Source: Ypsolopha sequella
Lineage: Eukaryota; Arthropoda; Insecta; Lepidoptera; Ypsolophidae
DNA: 64,000 nt
NCBI GenBank assembly: GCA_934047225.1
Contig: OW204001.1
Coordinates: 12,632,201-12,696,200, forward strand
Direction of reading: 5' to 3'
The notes under the pieces were generated by a model, which ran no database searches, was not told the origin of the DNA, and saw only the letters and a program-made list of their open reading frames with translations. Positions 32,331 through 44,639 of this stretch are shown here, one piece after another (positions within the stretch are counted from its first letter, which is position 1; each line of letters begins with the position of its first letter). A program made the translations under genes and the position numbers.

Positions 32331-33334
32331 TCGCTTTTTAAAAAAAAAATTTTTTTAGTAAACACTTATTGATGAACTTGGTATTATTTGATATATATAT
32401 TATTTGATAAACCGAAGCTCTCTAAAGAAATAACGATACATTAAAAAAAAAAATATCTTCACATCCTAGCTTTTTTGGACAACAATCATCTCCTGATGGC
32501 TAGGATTTGCACACAAACGGCGAAAAAATTATAAAATCTGTAACTTTTATCCTCCAACCCCCACCCCACCATAAAGGGAGGTGTAGGTCTATAACATTTC
32601 CTTACAAATATAATTAAATTCCCACCAAAAATTTCATGTAAAGTAGGTTGCCAAGAGTTATAAAGCTTTCACTGGTAAAAAGTTATGGGATCTCATGTAG
32701 AGCCACGAGGTCTCACTCTACAAACCCAGGAACATAGTACGAGTACAAATTATTGTATTGTCATCGGAATTACATTCAAATCGATACGACAATTAGAAGT
32801 AGATTAAAATCAACTTCCTAGATTTATTTACATGATTTGCTTATTTGTTACAATACAAGTGAAAAAAGTAAACAGTTAAAATATTTTTCAACCGTACACT
32901 TACGCCATCTACCGTCAAGGTGCGTTTCGTGAACAATTTGTATTTAATAGAAAATAAAATCTATTGATTTTATAAGGTGTGTATTATATTATTATCCTTT
33001 ATCTTTTAATTCAATTATTTATAAAAAAAACCGGGCGAGTGCGAGTCGGACTCGCGTACTTAGGGTTCCGTATCGTATACCTAGGGTTCCGTATTTTATA
33101 TTTTTTTCATGAATTTCTCAACCGCTACATTTTTCGCGTAATCTTTACGTAAACACATATTACCATGATGTAATCTTTACGTAAACACATATTACCATGA
33201 TTTTTTTCGTATTTTTCGGTCCACCACTTTTGGAGAGGGACATACCATTTTTTGTGGTTTTTGGAGGATTTCTCGAAATAGATGCAAGTAAATATATCCA
33301 AATTATATATTTTTACAATCAGTAGCCTAAGCAT

Positions 33335-33481
33335 GAAAACATCTCCGTATCGTTGCGTTTGAAAACTAAACTTAGTTTGCCATACGTAGCTGTTAGTTCC
33401 GCTTCTGTCCGCTTGGAGCGGTTTCCCAGATTCCATACGATTTTGATGTAGTTTGAAACGCAACTATACGGAGATGTTTTC
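33335..33481. mobile_element. Nested MITE, unit 1
   Basis: 147 bases with 27-bp inverted ends, GAAAACATCTCCGTATCGTT and the inverse. Open frames on the minus strand across it are accidental. Confidence 0.75.
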
Positions 33482-33604
33482 TACAATTTGATACCCATTT
33501 TGTATTTTTATAAGTAGTTTTATAAATTTTTTTATTTTGTTTTATATTTTTCATTTGTTGTGTTCAAGTTTTTTTTTCGCTTAGTTTTCCTGTAGCCTAA
33601 GCAT

Positions 33605-33750
33605 GAAAACATCTCCGTATCGTTGCGTTTGAAACTAAACTTAGTTTGCCATACGTAGCTGTTAGTTCCGCTACTGTCCGCTTGGAGCGGTTTCCCAGAT
33701 TCCATACGATTTTGATATAGTTTGAAACGCAACTATACGGAGATGTTTTC
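33605..33750. mobile_element. Nested MITE, unit 2
   Basis: The duplicate of 33335-33481, carried by the tandem duplication rather than by separate insertion. Confidence 0.75.
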
Positions 33751-34809
33751 TACAATTTGATACCCATTTTGTATTTTTATAAATAATTTTATTAATTTTT
33801 TTACTTTGTTTTATATTTTTCATTTGTTGTGTTCAAGTTTTTTTTTCGCTTAGTTTTCCTGAAGTAATTGTCCTTATGACCTATAATCAACATTTTTTTC
33901 ATATCTTTCGGTTCACCAGTTTCGGAGATAAGGGGGGGACATATATTTGTTTGTAGTTTTTATAGTAAATATAGTAAAGGTAAAATAATTTTTTACAATA
34001 AAATTTTCAATATCTACAATTAAATTTCTATATTGTATTTTTAAGATATTATTTTTATTTTTCTCTTTGATTTTGGAATTATTTAGAACAAATTCAAGTT
34101 TTTCAAATTTTTTTACACCGTTTTATGTGGGCAAATTATTCATATTTTTGTGCCAAATTTCAAGTCTTTGTGAGGCTGTGTGACATACGGAAGGACGGAT
34201 AACGGAGTCTCACCATAGGTTCCTTTCGTACGTTTTCTTTTAGGTACTACGAAACCCTAAAAATACACTGCATGAATACTAATATATATTTTATGATATA
34301 AGCTCACCAATGTATATCTTTTTTCACTGTAATTTTGTTTATGTTTATATTTCCTTGTGTGTACAATAATAAAATAAAGAATAGGTATAGGTATTTAACA
34401 AGTGTAAGTAGGTACCAGTTTTTTGTTGCAAAAAGAACTAGTGGACTCGTTTTCGACAAAATAATATTGGCGATCTTACAAACATTGCTAGGTATTGGTT
34501 TTCTGTTACTTTTCTAAGATTTCCTCTAGAATAATGAGGTTTCAAAATCTTTGCTCTAGACCATAAAAAATTGTAGGTCAGAGTTATCTTAAGGGAACAC
34601 AAAAAACATTGACTTAGTATTCAGTAACCTACTCAGTCTCGCACGAATTTTTCATATTATCGATGTCTTCTTTTCTCTGCGCAAATATTTAGATGTAGGT
34701 GAATTAATCCAATTCAGTTCCATTATCACCAAAAAGAAGATAAAGCCATGTTCAAAGACGCGTAAATACATTATAATATTTATAATATGATGCACAACCT
34801 TTTACTGGT

Positions 34810-35206
34810 ACAATGTTATCGGCGCGCGGCGCATCATGCGGCGTGAAGAAAAAATGCTTGAATGTTTAGTTGGCAAATAGTCGGCATCGAGGTCGCTCGT
34901 GTTGCCCGCCTGCTGCCCTCTACCGGCAACGTCGCGCACCACCGCGCCGCCTCAAGTGACCTTCGTACAACAACAGACTAAGCTCCTCATTGGCCACTGG
35001 CTGGACGCTAAAACGAGTCGCGCTTCTCCATCCAGTTTGTGTACCACAAATTATGCCATTCCAAGATAAAACACGCCACCCACCCAACGGGAATATACCG
35101 CGAACCTAGTCAAACAGGTGGCGGCACGTAACCTGTCAAAATGACGTGACGTTTACAGACGATTGTGTTTATAACCTAATTCATTGTGAATCCTAAATTC
35201 CTCAAC
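34810..35206 (+). promoter_or_regulatory. GC-rich promoter and 5' UTR candidate
   Basis: This stretch is strikingly rich in CG dinucleotides (GGCGCGCGGCGC near 34821; CGCGCACCACCGCGCCGCC near 34940) inside an AT-rich region, and ends just before an ATG with a good donor 43 bases on. Such blocks often mark the 5' ends of insect genes. No TATA box is evident. Confidence 0.4.
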
Positions 35207-35249
35207 ATGAAGGGCGACAAGTTGTTGAAAATATTCCGAGAAGGATACG
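35207..35249 (+). CDS. Candidate first coding exon of an unknown gene
   Basis: ATG at 35207 (AAC before it) opens MKGDKLLKIFREGY and ends inside a codon at a GGTGAGTTT donor (phase 1). The GC-rich block upstream looks like a promoter. I find no phase-1 acceptor plus coding exon downstream that I can join, so the rest probably lies beyond a long intron or outside the window. The 14 residues are basic and do not reveal a family. Confidence 0.4.
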
Positions 35250-36598
35250 GTGAGTTTGGTTACGTTATTAGTTAAGAGGTGTTTATACCTAATGAATTAA
35301 ATGTTTTCGATCATACCATCGTCACCGGTGCGCGATGCTATTGAGGACGTGAACGCTTGATAGTCATTTACATTACAGCAGACAAAGACGTGATCTCTGT
35401 ACTGATTCTAAAAATAGAACTCGGTGGAATGGCAGTTAATCAGCAGTTAACGAGAAGTTCAAGTACAATTGCTAACCATATCGTGTAAAATTAATTTCAC
35501 GCAAATCTATCTACCTGCTAACCATGAAAAAATGGCACACAAGTCATGATAACCAATATGATATACTCACCTAATTTACGCATGTTTACCAGTAAAGCTT
35601 AGGAGGCAAAGCGTATTTATGAGTTTCGGTTGCCTAACGTGATTAAATTGGTATTCCAAAGTTAACGTAACTCTGTTACGGTGTTGTAAGTAATTTGAAT
35701 GAGAATAATATTCACAGAATGTATAGTAATGATACTGTACCATAGGACAGGATGCTTAATCGTAATTACAAATATTGCAACACAGTTGAATGCAGCTGTC
35801 ATGTGTCATTTACTAAATGGCAGAGGATATACATTAAATACCTCCCTATATTAAATTTTATAACTGACTGTGCTATTAATTATCATAAACCAGTGACTTT
35901 GGTTAAAATTCAAACGCAAAAACTTTTAATTTTTCTTACGTTTTCTACGTGGATAATTTATATCTACTACAGCATATATGTACCTAGTCTTATGTACTGG
36001 GTCTTTAAAGACAGTTTACTCAGATAAAACATATTATCTACTTACCATAGGTACTTAAAAATTCCAAATATACAAAACGCGCAAAGAACGAAGACGACCA
36101 AGAAGTTTCCCTAATAGGTACTTTTCCTCGGTAATTTTTCTGTTAAAACATAAGGTTTTATTTCATATTTGCGATCTGGTTTCTTTCGAAAAATAGTTCA
36201 GTATGTTAAGTATAGTATGTAGTTTCATTTAAATAGGCATTTCTATTTATACCTAGTACATCAACAACTTTTTTTCGACGTGTCACATTCACTGGTGATT
36301 ACGATAGGGAAAAAAACGAATCAAGGAAAACTTAACTTGAATGAGTCTGCAAGAAGTTCTAATGGAAATATAAAAATACTTAAATTATTATTATTAGGTA
36401 AGTATTTGCTTTGTTTTCTTACACTAAAAAAATTTCAAATATTGTTAAGAGACTGCAAAGAACCATGAAAACACATAAAAAAGTAGAAATGGTCATCAGC
36501 AAATTGTGGTCGCAACAAATACTTTTATTTTAGTTTTATACTTTTATTTAGACACCAGTCATATTTTTAACGGTGGGTAGATAGATAATATAGATATA
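35250..36598. other. Nothing recognised
   Basis: AT-rich sequence after the 35207 exon candidate; no exon, hairpin or known repeat found. Confidence 0.35.
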
Positions 36599-36851
36599 CA
36601 GGTTGTTAAGATGAAGTTGTGGATGGCGGAAACTGGCGATAGTACTCGTATGTACAACCAACTTTTCGTGAAAAAAAAAAATCCAGAAATCGAGAAGAAA
36701 ATACAGTTGTTTCATACATTTCGTTCGGCAAGCTATGGAACAGCTGATTTCTTTTTTCGCAATTCGAGGGTTGGTTTCATTGTAAACGTTATTCTTATGG
36801 ACGAGTACTATCCACAGTTTCCGGGTTCCGCAACTTCATCTTAAAACCCAG
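36599..36851. mobile_element. MITE family Z, copy 2
   Basis: Same terminal repeats as the element at 1754-2013 and a similar internal sequence. TA lies on both sides, the target duplication of Tc1/mariner-type elements. The 77-codon open frame through it is an accident of the repeat. Confidence 0.8.
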
Positions 36852-37802
36852 TATAATAAAATAGCAAAAAATAATTATAATAATTAACAAAAAACACTTC
36901 CCACCTAAAAGCAATGCATTAAAACATATTTTATTAGGATATAAAAGCAGAATTAAAGAAACTGGAAATGCGAAATTTGTGAATTTAGTTTTTTTAAGAA
37001 TTCACAGAATAATCCTTTTGTTTTGAAGCTGCTAAAATGTCATAACATGTCTTTGAAATGGTACATATACATACTTTTATATGTCGCAGAAGAAACGGAT
37101 AGACACGAAAATAGTATAGGCCAGACAAGACAACACTTCTCATTTTATCACAATTGTATACATGAAAAAAAAAAGGAAATCAACGTAAAAAATAAGTTAT
37201 GAATTGGCAGCATTATTGCTTACAGTGATATCTTTGGGTGGAAAAATATTAGAATAAACGCGAAAGCGGGGTATAAAATAAAAAAATAATTCAATGCAAA
37301 GCAAAATTGAATGGAAAACAAATACCTAATCTAAAATAAATACATACATAAGCATAATATCGTACATGAAAATACCAAGCGTATCCTTACAAATTATATA
37401 ATATATTACGTAAGCCAAAAGTTAATAATAATAATTAGTTGCAGAGGTAGATGGATTTAGAAAACACAAAGAAAGAAAATTATTAATTTTTTTTACGACG
37501 AGAGCACGCTAAACATTAAAATAGTAAGGCAGTCGTTCCACAATCTAGAATTACCACCAAAATTAGAAGGGTGAGTTGGAGTTGTTAACAGAAATTTTTT
37601 GAAGGACCGTTGTGTACGGTCATGAGAATTTAAAGCAATCTTTAAGAAATAGAGTTGAAGGATTGAACAGTACAGCATGAAGAAGAAGATTATTATGATG
37701 ATTTAAAAGGTCCGAAAAGAAAGTTGGAAATAATTTCGCAACCTGCCTTTTCTGGATCATTGCAACAAAAAGTCAAAAATATGTGTGATGAAATTATGAA
37801 TG

Positions 37803-37980
37803 AAGCGAGGAGGAGCGTCTTAGATTGCTTGTGATCAGAATCAGAAGCGGAGTGGGGAAAAGCAACGACCCCTTACTTTATAGTCCACGGAAAGTAAATT
37901 TTTTAGGAATGGGTTCAAGCCCAAGCCCAGCTTCCGATTTCAAGCAATCTAACACGCTCCTCCTCGCTTTGCTCGTCGTC
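37803..37980. mobile_element. Foldback MITE
   Basis: Inverted arms GCGAGGAGGAGCGTCTTAGA and the inverse ending CTAACACGCTCCTCCTCGCT. Related arms appear singly at 54690-54720. Confidence 0.6.
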
Positions 37981-38924
37981 GCAGTAGATAATTTTTAATT
38001 ATCTGGATTTATGTAAATGTTCTAGGATTTGAGGAATGATTGGTTTTTTCAAAATATCTTACGAAATGTACAATATTTTCGGCCGGGAGCTAGCTAATTG
38101 GCGTTAAAGTTTATAATACTTATAATTTGGTTGCAAATCTGAATATCAAGCCTCAAAATTGTTTTATTACATTATCGACTCTTTTTCACTGTAGTGCTTA
38201 CATAGCTTACTAAAAGGTTTAATTTTGGATTTATATTGCGTACCATTAAAAGCAAAATATCAATATTATAGATTGTAAGCTTCTGACGTAATGGTTTGAT
38301 AACAGTATCATTGCCAAACAAATAGCATTACATTCTCTATCCCTCATCAGCATATCCCGTCAAATGTATGATGATGGGGTTCAGAAGGTCATCTTACTGT
38401 TAACTTTGTACTTTGTAATTTATTTGTTTTACACGTCTCCTTCTGGAAGTTATCAATATAACATATTGTCACGACATAATGTGGTGTCAGAGGTGTTTTT
38501 GAATTAGAACTGTTACTTGAACAGCTAACTCTTTACTAGTATACTTTCTTTTCACCGATGGTTTTTACGTCTTGGCGTGATAGGGGGAGTGACCCCTGAT
38601 TTATATTAGAGGCAGTAACCTTATCGCCTTATTTCAGGGTACAAATACAGGCTTTTAGGGCATAGATAGGCATACGCAGTGTTTTCTTTTATAGTCAGGT
38701 TCACTGTAGAATTTCTTTTGTGGTTTTGTTGATTTATACGTTATTTATAAGCTGGAATTTCATGGGGAGTATGAAAACTGTACATTGTTGGAAAGGTTAG
38801 AAATATAATAAGCAATAGTAAGAAAAACAATGTTTCCATTTGTAATTTTGGATTTTACAAAAAAGCTGTGGTAAAAACGTTTTTCGTTAATATTCTTTTA
38901 GCTTCTAAGTTATATACTGTCGGG

Positions 38925-39215
38925 TATAAACGGGTAGGTAGTGACTATACATTTCCATCTGCTGCGATCCTGACCTCCCTTATTCGGTTCTTCTATATCC
39001 ATTAATCTAGTCATAAAAACTCTTCTATTCCGGGCACTTTGCCCTTCTTGAGTATGTCACCAATTTGATCCACATGTATCCTTCTACGGCGGTGACCTGG
39101 TCAAGCTTTCCTTTTTCTTTGCGCAGCATAAATTTCTTTTGTCACTCGCTTTTCATTCATCCTCTCTATATACCCAAACCACCAAAGCATTCCTTTTTCT
39201 ATTCTAGTCACTTAT
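38925..39215 (-). pseudogene. LINE C-terminal fragment (family 2)
   Basis: Minus strand reads RIEKGMLWWFGYIERMNEKR, then KEIYAAQRKRKA and a stop; later frames resume with an RxxMDIEE-like segment. This matches the last part of LINE polyproteins with an MLRWFGHxERM block. Frame-broken. Confidence 0.7.
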
Positions 39216-39658
39216 TTTTGTCTTTATAGCTACATCTTATTTCAGGCAGCAACGATTTCGTATATCCCGATAATATGAAAATATAATTATGACAGGTAAA
39301 TTGGTTTTTGTTTTATCTGCGAACTAAAAGCGACTGCTAGATCAATCTTGTTTATTTAAAGTTATTTTTATTTAATTAATATTAGGTTGTGTTAATAATA
39401 TCGTAGGGCCTGAACACAAGTGAAAAACCACAAGCTGCTAAAGTATCTTCTCAAAAGTAAAGGCTTTGCCAGACTTCCACTGGCAGGTTATGTTATAAAA
39501 GCAAAGCAACCTAGCTGCAAACTTTCATGAAGGCAACTCCAGTTGTCATCCGTTCAATGCAGATGCTTTCAAGAGAGGCAGAAGTGACCTAAACTATGTT
39601 GTCAACTTTTGCTAGCCTCATCTCTGTGTAACTCCCCTAAAGGCCTATTGAAGCCAGA

Positions 39659-40021
39659 GTGTGGGGACAGGCTAAAATTGCTTTGCAGGATCCTCAGCTG
39701 GATCCCATTCAGAATGGCTATGACGAGGAGTTGAATGGCCAACGGAAACCAACCATTAATGATGTTCTTCTACTACCAAAGGCGGGACCTGTAGCAAATT
39801 GCGGCCGTCTGACTAATTACGATTTGCGATTAAACAACGCTTGGGATGGTCAGTTCAGCGAAAAAGAACGGAGAAAATTTTGCAGTCATTGTGGTTTGAG
39901 TAACTTGAACGATGCGCCAAGTGTTCTCCTCATTCGAAAATGGGTTAAAAAGCTTAAACAGACCGCTTTAGCACTTTTTAATAAATTTTTGAATGAGGAG
40001 AATACTTGGCGCATCTTTTAA
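39659..40021 (+). other. 120-codon open frame running into a foldback; unknown
   Basis: The first 65 codons (IALQDPQLDPIQNG, then RKPTINDVLLLPKAG) lie in single-copy-looking, less AT-rich sequence; the remainder reads the left arm, loop and right arm of the foldback at 39854. I recognise no domain. It may be a mobile-element remnant; the right flank (40235-40255) ends GGGACACCTTGTAT, similar to a MITE end. Confidence 0.3.
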
Positions 40022-40072
40022 GTTACGCAAACCACAATGATCTCAAAATTTTCTCCGTTCTTTTTCGCTGAA
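39854..40072. repeat. Foldback, 219 bp with 82-bp arms
   Basis: Left arm starts TTCAGCGAAAAAGAACGGAG and the right arm is its inverse, with CGATGCGCCAAGTGTTCTCC facing GGAGAATACTTGGCGCATC. Loop about 55 bases. Arms diverged by several substitutions. Confidence 0.85.
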
Positions 40073-40383
40073 GCACCGTTTTTAGGGTACTTGTAAAATG
40101 CTAGCACACAGAACGCGCGGTCCACCCCCGAGAAAACCTCCATAGTGCCTAAATTCCCAGAAGCTAGGCAATCGATTGACATAATCCCCGCACTCTTCAG
40201 ATTTTTCCCGTTTACGCAGTAAGCTAAACAAATATAAACTTTCTTTTGGGACACCTTGTATTTATGTTATATACTGTAAGAAATCAGAGAGATATGATTT
40301 CATTTGTACAAGCTAAAGAGAAGTGTTTCCTCTACAATACAAATGAGATACAGAGAAAGAAGTTTTGATATAATACATAACTA

Positions 40384-40560
40384 GTATTATGCCCGCGGCT
40401 TCGCCCGCGTTAATACAGAACTTTGTCACACTATTATAATTTCAATTTCATTAAATCCTTTCTCAGCCGATGTCTAGGTGTAAGGAAGAAAGCTACCTGT
40501 AAAATTTCCCGGCGAATTCGTGACGAGTGAGTTAGTGGTATTTCACTTTTATATTATGCA
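40384..40560 (+). mobile_element. Short copy of the CCCGCGGCTTCGCCCGCG family
   Basis: Begins ATGCCCGCGGCTTCGCCCGC and ends with GTGACGAGTGAGTTAGTGG and TTTCACTTTTATATTATGCA, as at 20780-20820. Lacks the (CAGT)n tail. Confidence 0.6.
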
Positions 40561-41271
40561 TAATTCGCAGTCTTAGTTCTTGACACAAGCAAAATACATG
40601 AAAATGTTCCATTACGTTTTACAGTTTTACTAGAACGCAAAAATCTTATCGGTTGAAACAATGGTACTAAAATTAAATAAAACACCTTTTGAAAATTCAA
40701 AGCCAGTATCCTAGTTATAAACAAATCTACATTTTCCACTGAGAATTTGTTATTAAATTGCTTTCCAAACTAGGTACCCGAACCGAAACATGTTTTTAAT
40801 TCCAAATATTAAACAATGCATGCTTGAAGGAGAGTTCCATCGATAAAGTTACGTAGGAAACGCGTAAACAGTTCTATAATTAGAACAGTTTGTTGTTGAA
40901 CCTTTTCAAATAATGGTATCTTTGATTATTTAAAACTACGGACGTTATTCAACAACCAATTTGTGGTTATTCTACGCAGTACTCATTAAACTGTGTCAAG
41001 AGTACTCAAGAATTGTAAGGTTGTATTCTTTTTTTTCTACTTATTTATTCCCAACAAATACGGTTGCCAAGCTTGTACCATTTAAGTACCATCAGGTTTC
41101 GGTGTCTATGAATAATGCAACTATGCAAAATGTGTAATCTGAATCTCCGTAATACCCACGTGACTGGGTTTATTATCAGATTGTTCGACGTTCTTGCCAC
41201 CGTACCGTGGGCAGCATAGCAATCATAAGGTTATTTTTATAGTTCTGTCAATACTGTGGTTCTGTGTTAGA

Positions 41272-41318
41272 ATCACAGACCACTTACCCATTAGACATCT
41301 TATCAACCACAGACAAGG
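41272..41318 (+). repeat. Short repeat shared with 58405
   Basis: CACAGACCACTTACCCATTA and GACATCTTATCAACCAC recur at 58407-58443 in the same orientation. Confidence 0.6.
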
Positions 41319-41529
41319 GAGAAGTGTACCGGGGTAATGCGGGGAGAGTCCGAAGTATTATACAGTGCTATATACAAGGATCTTATTATGCGTGGATTGG
41401 TTATGCCCAAAATCAGATCTAACGCCGCTACCATATATTTTGTTTCACAGCTGCGCTCCCATGTCACTGTTATCCACGTACCATCAGATCCTTGTAGTTA
41501 CTATAGAATGATATTTGTATATTAGTGAA

Positions 41530-43090
41530 ATTGCACTGATTTGTTGGCAAAAAACGTTTGCCCTCCTTACGACGTCTAATGGCTAATTGGTCTGTGGTTA
41601 GAATCCTATATTATATATATAATATTGGGTACTTTACAACCTATACTACTCATTTTTGACTTGTGAAACGTGTATTTTATATACCTACTTTGCAAAATAA
41701 ACTATTTGAATTTGAATTTGAACTCTCAACACGATATGCCTAGTACTAGACATAGTTTCGATGAAGGCTTTGTACTGAATTATTTTTCAAATTCACAATG
41801 GTCAATTTAGATCGCGGGCTAGTGTCTCTTTGTCAATTTGACACAGTTAAATGGTAATGCTGTATACAAATTTGCATTCGATAATGTATTGAAGTATATA
41901 CCTACCTATATCCCTATAAGCTGAAGTACTTGTATCTTACTAATATACATATACATACATGTGTGTTTAAATTATGTAAATTTAATTATATTCACTTCTG
42001 AGAATCTAATTTGTGTCGAAAAATGAAATTCCAGGGAGAATTTTTTTTTAAATTTTTCTTTACTTGCGGCCCTGATCTGCTGACTTGAATTGCAAAAGTT
42101 GTTGAAAAAAAGATTAAACGTCGTAGCTTAGCGCAAAGCGCAACTTTACTTTGTTTTTCTTGTTTAGGAATTTAAAATTGAAAAGCTTTTTGATCTGTGC
42201 CATTTGACACCAATAGTTCAGTATTAGCATAGACAAAAATTCGTCCATGGTATTAGTGCGGTTTATAAAGCAAGAGTTTGAAATTGTATACACAATTAGT
42301 TATGATCTTCCCAAAACCAACTTAAAATGCTGTTTTAACTTCGTTTGGGCCAGATCATGACTAAAATTGTGCACTAACTTTCAAACTCATGCTTTATAAA
42401 CCTCACTAATATGAAACTATTGTTGTTAAGTGCCACATACGAAAATTTATTTCAATTTTAACAAGAAATACAAAGTTAAGTTATGCACTTTGTGCTGAGC
42501 GACCGACGTTTAAAAACAGTATATAAAAAAGTCTGATATTTTACAACGAAGATGCTGCAAAGATGTGTAAAAGAAGACCTACGTAAGTTCACACAATTTA
42601 AATATTCAAGCTGCTAGATGTTGCACGTTAGTACAGTCAGGACCATGTCAAGTTAACACTTGCAGTACTACATTCGCCCCTATAGTGAAGGATGTAAGAT
42701 AGGTACAAAGTCCAATGTGCATAATATCGCTTGATGTGATATCCACTGTACCTAGCCTACTTGCCTTAATCTTAATGATGTCCTTCATTAGTATGGGCAG
42801 ATACTGGGTTTTAGTTTTGAATAACCGTTTTATGATACTTTTAAACTGAACTGAGAATTTAAAAACGTTTACCTCTATTAGCAAATAGCAAAATATATTT
42901 GTCTTTTTACTTTCCATCAGAATTGTAGGAGTTTGAAATAAACATTTGAATTTTGTCATTAGCCTATCTTTATATAACTTAAAGCATGGACTGGGAATAC
43001 AAAGTAACTCAAATCTAAATGTGAATGAGCTTTATTTATTATTACTGCAGTATGTACTGTAGTTACTGCTAATATGTTAACGGGACAACT
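41530..43090. other. Nothing firmly recognised
   Basis: AT-rich. A minus-strand open frame of 103 codons (42648-42959) has no recognisable motif and no splice context; I do not call it a gene. Confidence 0.35.
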
Positions 43091-43099
43091 GACGCTAGA

Positions 43100-43590
43100 A
43101 CATCAACAACACCAGGTTTTCAAGGGTTCATTGGAAGAAACTAGGTCTCTCCTCATATTGAAGAAAATATATTTGATTAATCGATCTTTTATCTAGGGAT
43201 TCCACCTATAAACAATGTTTTAAGATTTATACTTTTGTCAAAAAAAAATGTTTTCCACCCTCTTTTTTTTTGGTTTTCAAACTTTCGTTTCAAAAACGCG
43301 GTTAAGAGATGAACTTGATTTTTCTTATAAAATAGGCTATAGAAATATGAAGGGATGTTACCTAAATCCAATATTTTCTTCCCTACAAAATATTTCAGTA
43401 TTAGCTAAAAACACACCAATTTGTTGTTTCGCTGCGTGACCACTAGTATTACGCGTCTAAGAACAAGATGCCAAAGAGCCAACATATAATCGCCTTTATG
43501 AAAAGCAAATAAGGTCTTTGCCATTAGACTAATTGTGCTGGACGGGTAATAAAAAAAGTTGCTAGGGTATGCCATCCTCTTAAGTACCCT
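43100..43590 (+). repeat. Dispersed repeat A, copy 3
   Basis: Best-preserved copy together with 58670-59170 (inverted). Blocks: GGTTTTCAAACTTTCG, AACGCGGTTAAGAGATGAAC, TTGTTGTTTCGCTGCGTGA, CCAACATATAATCGCC. No coding capacity beyond short open frames that mirror the repeat. Confidence 0.75.
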
Positions 43591-43919
43591 ATAACTTGAT
43601 TATTGGAAGATACTTAAATCTCAACAGTAATTATACGTACTACGGTTATGCTAAGTACACCTTATCACAATTTATGACTTACTGCTCATATTCTTTTTGA
43701 AATTTAAGAATCCAATTAAATAAATCCAATTAAGGGCCTTACTATTGCCAAATGGGTACTTTCTAAAGCCTACTCCTCGTTTATGGCCAAACCAAAAATA
43801 ATGAAAAAATGTATTATGAATAATCAACTCTTAGACAACATATGCAACATTTTTCTTTTTCATACCACCAAAACTTCTACATGAATTATTTTTTTTACTG
43901 AATGGTGTTTTTTGACCTC

Positions 43920-44191
43920 AAATTCCCTACTGCTCCTGAGTGGCTTGGCCGATTGAATTCATTTATGCTTTGATAAATAGATAAACTTTATAGCTATAAT
44001 TAACATAAGATTATTCAATCGAGGAATCACGTCCAAGTGAAAAGTATAATTTTCTCCTATTTCGCCCTCTCAAGGACGCAGCGAGCGTCGTAACAGCCAC
44101 TATGCATTGCGCGCTGATATGAACGTTATTTCAATGTCGTTTCCGTTGATATTTGTAGTGACAAATATCGAGCTGCTAATTTGGCGATGGT
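43920..44191 (+). repeat. Dispersed repeat D, copy 1
   Basis: TTTTCTCCTATTTCGCC, CGTAACAGCCACTATGCATT, CGCTGATATGAACGTT and CGAGCTGCTAATTTGG match the inverted copy at 63390-63620. Interrupted at its right side by the LINE at 44205. Confidence 0.65.
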
Positions 44192-44204
44192 AATCGCCTT
44201 AAAC

Positions 44205-44639
44205 TCTCTCTCTCACTCGCGGCTCTCAAATGGAAGGTGGACGCGTGAGATGACAGAGTGGTGCCCTCGGCATGCGTCGCGAGCCCCTGGCCGGCCGCGC
44301 GTGCGCTGGAGAGACGAGCTGGAGCAGTTTCACGACCTCGGAGTGCGCTGGACACAGTGCACTGCCGACAAACAAACCTGGAAGAAGATGGGGGAGGCCT
44401 TTGCCCGACAATGGGATGAACTATAGTTACCTAAATGAAGTGAATGATAAGTGAAAAGTGAATTAAATCATTATTTTATACAAATGACATTTTCCAACAA
44501 TCTTATTATGAACTTTTGAAATAATATTAAATATTTTTATTGTGTGGTGATAATTATAAGTTATGTTTAAGTTAAATTTATACTCTGACATGTTATTCTA
44601 ATTAAATCTATAGTTTGGCTTAATATAAATAAATAAATA
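44205..44639 (+). mobile_element. 5'-truncated LINE with 13-bp target duplication (family 3)
   Basis: 435 bases. AATCGCCTTAAAC stands on both sides (44192-44204, 44640-44652). The insert starts inside the coding region, continues the reading RLSNGRWTREMTEW, GRPRVRWRDELEQF, MGEAFARQWDEL to a stop at 44424-44426, and ends in a (TAAA)n tail. This is the C-terminus of an RTE-like non-LTR retrotransposon. Truncation, tail and duplication are those of target-primed reverse transcription. Confidence 0.88.

Larger units (their letters stand above)
33324..33862 (+). repeat. 270-bp tandem duplication
   Basis: Units 33324-33592 and 33594-33862, both from AGCCTAAGCATG to CGCTTAGTTTTCCTG, nearly identical; one A-run and a few substitutions differ. 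Confidence 0.9.
33023..34264 (+). mobile_element. GTGCGAGTCGGACTCGC-family element with internal tandem duplication
   Basis: Starts GCGAGTGCGAGTCGGACTCG, ends with CCTTTCGTACGTTTTC and CTACGAAACCCTAAAAAT. About 1.24 kb. Holds a 269-270 bp tandem duplication, each unit with a nested MITE. A related inner stretch recurs at 50260-50490. Confidence 0.75.

Noticed and set aside
33125..33732. Two similar minus-strand proteins (QADRSGTNSYVWQTKFSF)
   Set aside because: Both are translations of the duplicated nested MITE, with termini in the reading; no independent sign of coding.
36611..36844. 77-codon protein starting MKLWMAETGDS
   Set aside because: It spans exactly a MITE from one inverted end to the other; the related copy at 1754 does not keep the frame.
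42648..42959. 103-codon minus-strand ORF
   Set aside because: No motif, no splice or promoter context, and similar lengths arise by chance in this AT-rich sequence.
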